Below, piece after piece: positions 14,488 to 20,071 of a DNA stretch of 20,071 bases (its first letter is position 1; every line of letters begins with the position of its first letter). Origin of the DNA: Baffinella frigidus (taxonomy: Eukaryota; Cryptophyceae; Cryptomonadales; Baffinellaceae); contig MU646388.1 of NCBI GenBank assembly GCA_026770585.1, positions 161,882 to 181,952 of the forward strand. Reading direction: 5' to 3'. Both the position numbers and the translations under genes were made by a program. The notes under the pieces were generated by a model. The model made no database searches and was not told the origin of the DNA. It saw only the letters and a list, made by a program, of their open reading frames with translations.

Positions 14488-14574
14488 GATCGATTTTATC
14501 TTGTAGATTTTCCCCGACAGAACCCCGTATTGGGGGGGTCTGTTGGGGTAAATATTCAAATATAGAATCGACAA
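14488..14574. mobile_element. Small foldback, 87 bp
   Basis: TCGATTTTATCTTGTAGATT on the left and AATATAGAATCGA on the right. The inner arms TTCCCCGACAGAACCCC and GGGGGTCTGTTGGGG pair. It lies between exon-2 copies e and f. Confidence 0.75.
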
Positions 14575-14603
14575 TTTGGTCCTCCCATGAGGGTTGGTGG
14601 TAC

Positions 14604-14660
14604 CTGTTTCGAGTTGAGGCCGTGCCAGTGCCCCACCACCATCCCCTAGAGAACGGCGTG
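14604..14660 (-). pseudogene. Duplicate of exon 2's 3' end with donor, copy f
   Basis: Minus-strand GGGATGGTGGTGGGGCACTG, GCACGGCCTCAACTCGAAAC and AG then GTACCA. Encodes GMVVGHWHGLNSKQ with a GT donor retained. Weaker similarity continues upstream to about 14660. Confidence 0.8.
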
Positions 14661-14712
14661 AAAAGGTGACTGGGCCTTGGGGTTCAGGGTTTGCGGTTGG
14701 ATTTTAGGGTAC

Positions 14713-14779
14713 CTTTTTCGACTTGAGGCCGTGCCAGTGCCGGGGCGCGCATCTGTGCTACCGTCCCGAAAAATCCTGC
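14713..14779 (-). pseudogene. Near full-length but frameshifted copy of exon 2, copy g
   Basis: Both splice signals can be seen on the minus strand: GACCAG before GCAGGATTTTTCGGGACGGT, and CGAAAAAG before GTACCC. The copy is 67 nt against 84 nt in the real exon, so its use would shift the frame. It lies directly downstream of the real exon 2. Confidence 0.75.
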
Positions 14780-14799
14780 CTGGTCCCCAAGGCCCGTAC

Positions 14800-14883
14800 C
14801 TTTTTCGAGTTGAGGCCGTGCCAGTGCCCAACCATCATCCCCTTGTAGAACATCTGCACCGTCGGGACCCCCCGAAGCCCCGC
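14800..14883 (-). CDS. Thioredoxin-like gene, exon 2 (cis-Pro loop)
   Basis: Exactly 84 nt (28 codons), phase 0 at both ends. On the minus strand GGTGCAG precedes GCGGGGCTTCGG and AAAAAG precedes GTACGG, a good acceptor and donor. It encodes AGLRGVPTVQMFYKGMMVGH followed by WHGLNSKK. GVPTVQ-F is the cis-proline loop and central strand of the thioredoxin fold, and it aligns without gaps with the NTRC thioredoxin domain (GTP-x-VQFFKNKEM). It continues exon 1 at the position expected for the fold, which is the best evidence that exons 1 and 2 belong together. Four partial copies follow in intron 2 (d to g). A fifth fragment of the exon's middle lies in intron 1 (about 15768-15806). Confidence 0.85.
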
Positions 14884-14932
14884 CTGCACCCAGGGGTCAG
14901 GGTTTAGGGTTAAGCGTTTAGGGTTTAGAGCG

Positions 14933-15118
14933 TACCACACGAGGCTATCCATGCGAACAGATTCATAAGTCAATTATTGGATTATTGCCCAGGAAACACG
15001 CCAAAAGTCAGCAAATGATCACGTTTCCTCCCGGTTTTTCCGGGGGAAACGTGATCATTTCCCCACAAATTTTTGAGACGCCCTTTTATTCTGTTCGCAT
15101 GGATAGCCTCGTGTGGTA
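14933..15118. mobile_element. Foldback family H, copy H2
   Basis: 186 bp with a perfect 29-bp terminal inverted repeat beginning TACCACACGAGGCTATCCAT. The inner hairpin AAATGATCACGTTTCC / GGAAACGTGATCATTT is nearly perfect around CCCGGTTTTTCCGGG. AGGGTTAAGCGTTT occurs on both sides within about 25 nt. Confidence 0.9.
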
Positions 15119-15188
15119 GGGTTAAGCGTTTGGACCAAAACAAAATCGGGACCCCACGGATCCCGCCTGCGCACCAACACTCTCTTCA

Positions 15189-15329
15189 CCACCAGCCATC
15201 CCAAGTAGCTCAAATAGTGCCCTGAAATCTCTTCAATTTTACCTTGGATCGGGGTCGGATCCGAGCCCGATCCGAGGTAAATCCAAAATGCCCCAGAGCA
15301 CTATTTGAGCCACCTCCAAGGGCTAGTGG
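15189..15329. mobile_element. Foldback family D, copy D1
   Basis: 141 bp. CCACCAGCC..AAGTAGCTCAAATAGTGC on the left and GCACTATTTGAGCCACCTCC..GGCTAGTGG on the right. The inner arms TACCTTGGATCGGG / CCCGATCCGAGGTA surround GTCGGATCCGAG. A half copy lies in the tail of exon 3. Confidence 0.85.
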
Positions 15330-15343
15330 CAGGGACAGGGGAA

Positions 15344-15380
15344 ATCTGTGAAATCCAGTACGTGTTTTTACAGATTTCGT
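15344..15380. repeat. Short hairpin, copy 1
   Basis: AAATCTGTGAAATCCAGTAC and GTGTTTTTACAGATTT form a ~37-nt hairpin. It is repeated at 15803-15838. Confidence 0.75.
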
Positions 15381-15405
15381 GTCACGCTGCCACGTCACAC
15401 ACAAC

Positions 15406-15544
15406 CACCAACCACCCGAAGTGAACCAGATCGGGTTGGAGTTGAGTAATCCCCCCCCCCAGGACTCAACCCTGAGGGGTTACTCCTGGTGAAATTTACC
15501 ACAGGTGACATATCCCGATCTGGTGCACTTCGGATGGCTGGTGG
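15406..15544. mobile_element. Foldback element, 139 bp
   Basis: CCACCAACCACCCGAAGTGA, ACCAGATCGGG on the left and CCCGATCTGGTGCACTTCGG, ATGGCTGGTGG on the right. The inner arms GAGTAATCCCC / GGGGTTACTC pair around a poly-C tract. Confidence 0.85.
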
Positions 15545-15566
15545 CCAACACGCGAGGATGCATTTG

Positions 15567-15725
15567 GTAGAGCGCTTGCGGAAAAACTTGGCCGATCTCA
15601 ACGAGAAATGTTTTCAGAAATTCAGAGCTTTTGTACCAGGACGTGACATGAAACCGACGATTCTGGTGCAAATTCTGAAAATATTTCTCGTTGAAATCGG
15701 CCAAGTTTTCCCGCAAGCGCTCTAC
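15567..15725. mobile_element. Foldback family E, copy E3, flanked by 22-bp direct repeats
   Basis: 159 bp with ends GTAGAGCGCTTGCGG and CCGCAAGCGCTCTAC, and arms of about 58 nt (AACTTGGCCGAT, CAACGAGAAAT). The terminus matches E2. The flanks CAACACGCGAGGATGCATTT (15546) and CAACACGCGAGGATGGATTT (15736) form a direct repeat unrelated in sequence to the one around E2. Confidence 0.9.
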
Positions 15726-15767
15726 TGGGCTTGGTCAACACGCGAGGATGGATTTGGAACTGGGCTT

Positions 15768-15838
15768 TTACAGCGCCCCACCATCCTCCCCTGGTGGAAC
15801 ATCTGTGAAATCCAGTACGTGTTTTCACAGATTTTGTT
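15768..15838. repeat. Exon-2 middle fragment joined to short hairpin copy 2
   Basis: CAGCGCCCCACCATCCTCCC, CTGGTGGAACATCTG resembles exon 2 (CAGTGCCCAACCATCATCCC, CTTGTAGAACATCTG) and runs into the hairpin ATCTGTGAAATCCAGTACGT..TCACAGATTTT also seen at 15344. Confidence 0.55.
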
Positions 15839-15861
15839 TTCACAGATTTTTCACCTCACCA

Positions 15862-16036
15862 TACCACGCAAGAGTGTAGGGCTGACCTGGGAAAACAAGC
15901 CAGTGCACACGGAATTTGTAACAACTTTCCGAAATTTCCATTTTTCTGTGGGAGAATGTCCACTTATGAACTTAAGAAATAGTCGAATTCGACTATTTCT
16001 CCTGTGGGCCACTCTGCCCTAGAATCTTGCGTGGTA
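15862..16036. mobile_element. Foldback family H, copy H3, with 26-bp internal palindrome
   Basis: 175 bp. TACCACGCAAGAGTGTAGGG and CCCTAGAATCTTGCGTGGTA are its ends. The perfect palindrome at 15975-16000 has half-site AGAAATAGTCGAA. Frames reading through (15489-16022) are shadows of foldbacks. Confidence 0.85.
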
Positions 16037-16070
16037 CGTCCGTCCCACACGCGCCCTGCCTCAACTTCAT

Positions 16071-16230
16071 ACGCTAACATCCTGAAAACCGGGTAGTTAA
16101 GCCTACGGTATTGCCTACGGTAGGCCGTGGGGGTCTAGGGGGGGTCCTATGAAACATTGGGTCCTAGGGGCCCTACGGCCTACCGTAGGCAATGCCGTAG
16201 GCCTCACTACCCGATTTTCAGGACGTTAGC
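16071..16230. mobile_element. Foldback element K, 160 bp, CTACGGTAG-rich
   Basis: ACGCTAACATCCTGAAAACC, GGGTAGTTAAGCCTACGG on the left mirrors CCGTAGGCCTCACTACCC, GATTTTCAGGACGTTAGC on the right. Each arm also contains TTGCCTACGGTAGGCC or its complement. Arms about 60 nt. Confidence 0.85.
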
Positions 16231-16534
16231 CTATTCAACTCCGGCACCCCCGCTGCACGAGGCGCACGCGTGCCTACCGAACAGGCGTGCACCTCGAATG
16301 TCTGGGAACTACGCTGGCTTCTCGTCAGTGTCCAGGGAGGTTGGCCCCTGCCATCAACCACCACCAACCTGTTGCAGCTTATGACCGGGTTGGGTACTGT
16401 AGTAAATTTCAGCCAAACCGGAAATATCTGTCCGTATCTCCTGTCAGCAATTCCGAGGCCCCTAGGGCCTCTTACCGTAGGGTCCCTACGAATATACCAA
16501 AAAAACAAATTCGTTCCCGGATTCTTGCAAGGGT
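16231..16534. repeat. Half copy of foldback family F and CTACGGTAG-type hairpin
   Basis: CCACCACCAACCTGTTGCAG, CTTATGACCGGGT (about 16358-16391) matches the right terminus of F. GAGGCCCCTAGGGCCTC (about 16456-16472) and CCGTAGGGTCCCTACG are short hairpins. No gene. Confidence 0.6.
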
Positions 16535-16668
16535 CCCGGTAAAAGCTGCTACTGGTTGCTGGTGGAAGAGACGTCTGGGAAAGAAGCGCTCCTGCGCAAG
16601 AGCGCTGCCGCTGCCGCTGATGCTGCGCTGCAGCACACCACCAGCAACCCGTAGCAGCTTTTATCGGG
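16535..16668. mobile_element. Foldback family F, 134 bp
   Basis: CCCGGTAAAAGCTGCTACTG, GTTGCTGGTGG on the left and CCACCAGCAACCCGTAGCAG, CTTTTATCGGG on the right, about 30-nt arms. The interior GAAGCGCTCCTGCGCAAGAGCGCT is itself partly self-complementary (AGCGCTC / GAGCGCT). Confidence 0.85.
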
Positions 16669-16820
16669 TCCACAACCGTTCAGGTTTCCCAGCGATGGAA
16701 CCCAAAAGGTCAAGGATTTGGGTCCGTTTGGTCGAGGCCGTGGGGGTCGTATTGGCTGGCGCCGCGGGAGCGCCGTGCGTCGGGAGGAGCGTGGGGGAGG
16801 TGTGGCGGGCGGGGTGGGGC

Positions 16821-17405
16821 CTGCGGGATGACGGCCTTGTTCGCAGTGACCTCGACGTCCGCATAGTGGATCCTCCCTACGAATTCCTTCATCACCTTCT
16901 CGACAAGCGGCTTGATGACGCGGCACATGGAGCAGAGCTTCTTCGAGTACTGCACGACCACGAGCCTGTCCGACGTGTGGTACAGCGCGTACAGCTGATC
17001 CTTCTTCGTGAAAGGTCCCTCCCCCATCTCCTCTTCTTCTTCATCCTCACTTCGAGGGAACAGCGAAAAACGTCGCACCCCAATTTTCTCGCCGTCAAAC
17101 CCGCCGGGGGAGGACGTTTTTTTTTCGGGGGGCGGGGCTGTCGTTGAGGTCGAGCTGCTCATCGCAATTGCGGCAGCAGAGCCGCCTGCACTCCTCCCGC
17201 CGGGGAGGAGGCAGAAGGCGGTGCAGGCGGCTCTGCTTCTGCAATTGCGATTCCGCTGCAACACGCCTACCGGCAAAATGGCGCCGAAGCCCAGCGCACA
17301 TGGAAGCGCACACACGCCCAGCAGGACCACCAGAACCCGCAGCGCAGTCTCGCGGCGCGCTGGCGGCGTTCGGCCGGCCATGCTTGCCCGGAACCCAACA
17401 GGCAT
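16821..17405 (-). CDS. Thioredoxin-like gene, exon 1 (presequence and CSMC active site)
   Basis: 195 codons from ATG at 17405, with an in-frame TAA eight codons upstream closing the 5' side. Residues 21-40 (ALRVLVVLLGVCALPCALGF) form a signal-peptide-like core ending before F and a basic, Ser/Ala-rich stretch. That is the usual layout of a plastid presequence in algae with complex plastids. A Ser/Thr/Pro linker and an acidic run (DEEEEE, about 121-126) follow. The thioredoxin half begins near residue 131: KKDQLYAL, then RLVVVQYSKKLCSMCRVIKP with the redox motif C158-S-M-C161, then helix VEKVMKEFVG and strand IHYADVEV. The active site is LCSMC rather than WCGPC, so substrate or redox potential may differ. 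By eye the nearest relative is the C-terminal thioredoxin domain of NTRC, but there is no reductase part here. A likely plastid thiol-disulfide role is inferred. A 91-nt hairpin (17161-17251) lies in frame in the presequence. Confidence 0.8.
17161..17251. repeat. Hairpin inside the presequence-coding part of exon 1
   Basis: ATCGCAATTGCGGCAGCAGA..GCCGCCTGCA and its complement (28 of 30 pairs) flank a second smaller stem CTCCTCCC / GGGAGGAG. It encodes residues about 52-81 on the minus strand without breaking the frame. Structurally it looks like the other foldback elements of the window, in coding DNA. Confidence 0.85.
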
Positions 17406-17529
17406 CGTTGCTGACCAGAAGTCGTGTTAGAGTGTGCCCCATAACCTGGCTAAAGCCTCGAAAAGACACCGTTTCGGAGGTTGGTTGTGATTCAACGGGT
17501 TCGTTCCGTTCGCAGTGCAACAGGGGCCT
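17406..17529. promoter_or_regulatory. Presumed 5' flank/promoter region of the thioredoxin-like gene
   Basis: Immediately upstream of the ATG on the minus strand. No TATA box or other element can be recognised with confidence. Listed to mark the likely transcription start region. Confidence 0.25.
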
Positions 17530-17629
17530 CGATCCGAAAGCAAAAATGCTTTCTCTGCAGATCCCTTCTATTTTATACGGAACGGCGTGTCGTTGGCATA
17601 TGTTCGGAGAAATTAAAACCTAAAGGACC
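17530..17629 (+). repeat. Dispersed repeat Q, copy Q1
   Basis: CGATCCGAAAGCAAAAATGC, TTTCTCTGCAGATCC, GTTGGCATATGTTCGGAGAA and CCTAAAGGACC repeat at 17971-18069 with small changes. Confidence 0.85.
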
Positions 17630-17838
17630 TAAAAGGAATTTGGGGGGCGCAACCTTGGCGAGCGCGCTGCTAAACCTCGCTTTCCCCACATTGTCGTGTT
17701 TGTCAACATAATCCTGCTTTTCGATCATCTCTCCTGACACTTATTGACACTTATTAACTTTATTCGAAAGTGAATTACACGGTGCAAGAATTGAGGCGAG
17801 ATTAGGAAAAGATCTGAGCTCTCCCCTAGGAGAGATAA

Positions 17839-17918
17839 TCTTGGGGGGAAAGGGGGGAAAGCGAGCTTTATTAAGTTGATAAACCAACGGCACTCGCCTT
17901 TCCCCCTTTCCCCCCAAG
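17839..17918. mobile_element. Foldback element L, 80 bp
   Basis: TCTTGGGGGGAAAGGGGGGA, AAGCGAG on the left and CTCGCCTTTCCCCCTTTCCC, CCCAAGA on the right. Loop about 26 nt. G-strand/C-strand asymmetric stem. Confidence 0.85.
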
Positions 17919-17970
17919 AGAACCACCCTTTATTCCCTCTTCACGAGCCTCTGCACTGGAGAGCTCAACG

Positions 17971-18069
17971 CGATCCGAAAGCAAAAATGCTTTTCCTGCA
18001 GATCCTTCCTATGGAAGGGCGTTTCGTTGGCATATGTTGGGAGAAATTACAACTTGAGAACCTAAAGGG
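17971..18069 (+). repeat. Dispersed repeat Q, copy Q2
   Basis: Second copy of Q1, with CTTCCTATGGAAGGGCGTTT where Q1 has CTTCTATTTTATACGGAACG. Followed at once by R2. Confidence 0.85.
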
Positions 18070-18079
18070 CCAGATAACC

Positions 18080-18132
18080 AGTTCCAGTGACCGTCTACGT
18101 TGGGAGCTCGAAGAACCTAGAAGACCTAATAA
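18080..18132 (+). repeat. Dispersed repeat R, copy R2
   Basis: GTTCCAGTGACCGTCTACGT, GGGAGCTCGAAGAACCTAGA, AGACCTAA match R1 at 13939. Confidence 0.8.
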
Positions 18133-18535
18133 CTACTGCAAACCCTTGGCCCACCCTGTCCATCTAATCGTTCTTACCTGTAAGTCCTTATGGGTCTACT
18201 CGCCACTCAAGGGGGTTACGTGCCTGCCTTGCTAGGTTTAGAGTGGGGGGGTACCCGGTTTAGGGTTTGGCAATTCAACCGGAATAGGACTAACCCTAGC
18301 TCTTGTTCGCAAGTAAGCCTGTGGCCAAGCGCCGCCTGAATCAATTTGGGCTCGCGCCAAGTACACTGCTACCCAGGATATTTTACCTCAATTCAACAAA
18401 GCTAATCATCGGCAGTAAGTTGCCATTTCGTTTAGATAGACCTGCTTTGGGAGCAGGCATTTGACTCAAGGCACTTGCTTTCAGGGGGAGTTGACTTAGG
18501 TGAAATGTTCTGGCTGAGAGTGTGAAGTGCCAAGG
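18133..18535. other. Unassigned stretch
   Basis: No gene, array or long foldback found. A short telomere-like piece GGTTTAGGGTTTGG sits at about 18258. The minus-strand frame at 18383-18727 is Ser/Pro/Leu-rich and has no motif. Confidence 0.4.
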
Positions 18536-18665
18536 GTCAAGGGTTGAGGGTAGGAGGGTGGAGGGTGGAGGGTGGAGGGCGCGTTCTGCAAGATGAGGCA
18601 CCAACCCCATCCCGAGGCTCAGGCGGCACCACCGTGGGTGGGGTGAGAGAGAGAGAGAAGGGAGG
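18536..18665. repeat. GGTGGAG and GA-rich simple repeats
   Basis: Tandem GGTGGAGG units at 18556-18577 and a short (GA)n run at about 18645-18658. Non-coding in appearance. Confidence 0.6.
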
Positions 18666-18818
18666 GCTGAGAGAACAACGGCTCCAACGTCATCCCGAGG
18701 CGGGCTCATCCTATCCTCGGTCCTCACAGCTTACAGCTGGCCAAACCCCTCGAAGGGGAAGGCTGGCCAACCCCCGTGGAAGGGGGGGGCTCCATGGGTA
18801 TGCAGGCATGGCGGGCGT

Positions 18819-18935
18819 GAAAGCTCTCGAGCAAAGCCTACCAAGAAAGCTCTCGAGCCAAGCCTACCAGGGGCGGGCGTGTGGCTACTCAGAAAGCTCT
18901 CGATCCAAGTCTACCAAGCAAGCCTACCGGGACCA
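18819..18935 (+). repeat. Minisatellite, ~26-nt unit, 3 copies
   Basis: GAAAGCTCTCGAGCAAAGCC (18819), GAAAGCTCTCGAGCCAAGCC (18845) and GAAAGCTCTCGATCCAAGTC (18891), each followed by TACCA. A truncated GCAAGCCTACCGG comes last. Confidence 0.8.
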
Positions 18936-19165
18936 CCATCAGCCCGCGGCACCTTTCAATACCCCGCACCTGGATCTTCAAACAATAAAACAAAAAAATC
19001 ATCCCTAGGATCCTACGGCAGGAATTCCATACGGCATTCGAATTGCTGACAAATGCCGAGAGATCCCAGAGATTTTCTGGAGTGTGTAGTAATTTTCAGC
19101 TAAATGATAGAAGGACCGAATTTGTTAAAAGGTGGGACGGATTGGTGGTGAAAGGCTACTGGGAA

Positions 19166-19252
19166 CGGGGTACTGACCCCCCATGGCGCGCGAGAAAGAG
19201 AGCGAGCGAGAAAGAGAGAGAAAGAGCGCGAGAGAGCGAGAGAGAGAGAGCG

Positions 19253-19290
<38 letters not shown>

Positions 19291-19310
19291 CACTGCCCCC
19301 CCATGGCGCG
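19166..19310. repeat. (GA)n microsatellite between copies of ACTG-MCCCCCCATGGCGCG
   Basis: ACTGACCCCCCATGGCGCG at 19172-19190 and ACTGCCCCCCCATGGCGCG at about 19291-19309 flank about 100 nt of interrupted then pure GA repeat. The RERERE frame (19043-19348) is a translation of this tract. Confidence 0.75.
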
Positions 19311-19389
19311 AGGAAAGTGGATCGAGGCACTCACAGCGGTCGCAGTAGTGCAGTGCATCCGGGTCTTGCGTCGTCGTCCATAACGAACC

Positions 19390-19521
19390 TTATCCGGGGA
19401 AAACTACTTTTCTTTCATTTCCCGGCAACGAAAATTACTACAAAGTTCTTGATAATATTAAAGCATTTGTGCAGTAACTTTCATTGCCAGGAAATGAAAG
19501 AAAAAAGGTTTCCCCGGATAA
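19390..19521. mobile_element. Foldback family C, copy C2
   Basis: 132 bp with TTATCCGGGGAAA..TTTCCCCGGATAA ends, CTTTCATTTCCCGGCAACGA / CATTGCCAGGAAATGAAAG arms and AAATTACTAC / GTGCAGTAACTTT. Arms are about 52 nt. Clearly the same family as C1, 7 kb away. Confidence 0.9.
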
Positions 19522-19560
19522 AAGCCTCTCTCACCCACCGTATGCTACTCACCAAGATAC

Positions 19561-19715
19561 CGTTTAGGGTTTAGGGTTAAGGGTTTAGGGTTCGGGGTTT
19601 AAGGTTTCGGGTTTCAGGTTTAGACCGCCCGTGCTGGCGCCGCGATTAGTCTGGTCACCGTACCTGGTTTAGGGTTTCGGGTTTAGGGGTTAGGGGATAC
19701 GGTACGCGGGGTTAG
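19561..19715 (+). repeat. Telomere-like array
   Basis: GGTTTAGGGTTTAGGGTTAA and similar units in two blocks, followed by a small tandem repeat GGGGTTAGGGGATACGGT (about 19688 and 19709). Confidence 0.8.
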
Positions 19716-20004
19716 GGGATACGGTGTTGGGTTCCATACCCGAGCTGGCCCGCGCCATTCCGCCCCCAGCACTTGAGCGTTCCACGCCAGAATACTCCAG
19801 GAAAACCGATGCCTTATCCGCGACTCATCGAGAGCGGTTCACTTAGGAGTTCAAGGCATTTCCCTTGAAACATGTCAAAAGTGGAGGTTTCGAGTGTCCT
19901 GGCGTGGTTGGGGGTAAGCTGAGCTGCAAGTCACGCTCCTCCCGAGATCCAGATCTCCCGCCCGATGCTTCTGCACCCTGCCTGCCCGCCACTGCCTCCT
20001 CCCT
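19716..20004. other. Unassigned stretch
   Basis: Mixed composition, no ORF with recognisable content and no long inverted repeat seen. Confidence 0.4.
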
Positions 20005-20013
20005 CTCGCTCTT

Positions 20014-20071
<58 letters not shown>
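20005..20071. repeat. (CT)n microsatellite ending in (CG)n
   Basis: About 25 CT units followed by alternating CG at the right edge. Alternating CG is a classical Z-DNA-prone sequence. Confidence 0.85.

Larger units (their letters stand above)
14139..14709. repeat. Large inverted repeat enclosing three exon-2 copies
   Basis: On the minus strand 14177-14139 reads ACTGGGCCTTGGGGTTCAGG, GTTTACGGTTGG and then telomere-like. On the plus strand 14670-14705 reads ACTGGGCCTTGGGGTTCAGG, GTTTGCGGTTGG and then telomere-like. The ~40-nt arms bracket exon-2 copies d, e and f and foldback G3. Confidence 0.75.
14884..16820 (-). other. Intron 1 of the thioredoxin-like gene (GC-AG), composed of foldback elements
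   Basis: About 1.94 kb. Donor on the minus strand is CCGCAG before GCCCCA, a GC donor; acceptor is TGCAG before GCGG. CAGGC occurs at both borders, so the cut could slide within it. No GT occurs on the minus strand between the proposed donor and about 16750, so a GT alternative downstream of Q195 would add a long Pro/Arg-rich stretch. The upstream GT (GCC before GTCATC) would remove VIPQ and spoil the alignment with NTRC. The interior is a chain of foldback elements with little else. Confidence 0.65.

Noticed and set aside
15489-16022. 177-codon plus-strand frame
   Set aside because: It crosses three foldback elements inside intron 1 of the minus-strand gene. Its repeated peptides (EKCFQKF, EIGQVFPQALY) are the two arms of E3.
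16287-17147. 286-codon plus-strand frame opposite exon 1
   Set aside because: The minus strand encodes a recognisable thioredoxin half with matched splice sites. The plus-strand frame has no domain and starts in foldback sequence.

Overview
The window looks like nuclear DNA of a eukaryote, most likely an alga with a complex (secondary) plastid. Three things point that way. There are long degenerate arrays of the plant/alveolate-type telomere heptamer TTTAGGG and its variants TTTGGGG and TTGAGGG. There is a spliced gene. Its protein begins with a signal-peptide-like segment followed by F and a basic region, the layout of bipartite plastid presequences in chromerids, dinoflagellates, stramenopiles and haptophytes. 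The lineage is an inference and I do not name a species. Nothing resembles bacterial operons, tRNA, rRNA or CRISPR.

Only two stretches are convincingly coding. At the left edge (98-1048, +) is the last exon of a disordered, acidic, Gly/Ala-rich protein with repeated P-x-KRTR motifs and a duplicated C-terminal segment. On the right, on the minus strand (17405 down to about 12740), is a three-exon gene for a thioredoxin-like protein resembling the C-terminal thioredoxin domain of plastid NTRC. Exon 1 holds a presequence and a C-S-M-C active site, exon 2 the cis-Pro loop, and exon 3 the last helix. Intron 1 appears to be GC-AG and intron 2 is GT-AG. All junctions are phase 0.

The rest is dense in small non-coding inverted repeats (foldback/MITE-like, about 70-350 bp, no transposase seen), in at least ten families that I label A to P. 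They sit between telomere-like arrays (1-97, 3.4-3.6, 4.1, 5.2-5.65, 6.5-7.8, 10.25-10.38, 10.9, 13.0-13.5, 13.8-14.16 and 19.56-19.7 kb), AG/CT microsatellites and short dispersed direct repeats.

The most unusual feature lies in the introns of the thioredoxin gene. Intron 2 carries four extra copies of the 3' end of exon 2, each with its donor dinucleotide, and two extra copies of the first 47 nt of exon 3, each with its acceptor AG. One exon-2 copy was later split at its donor by a foldback element flanked by a 5-bp target duplication. Intron 1 is almost entirely a series of foldback elements. The locus therefore looks like a record of intron growth by duplication of exon-intron junctions plus MITE insertion.
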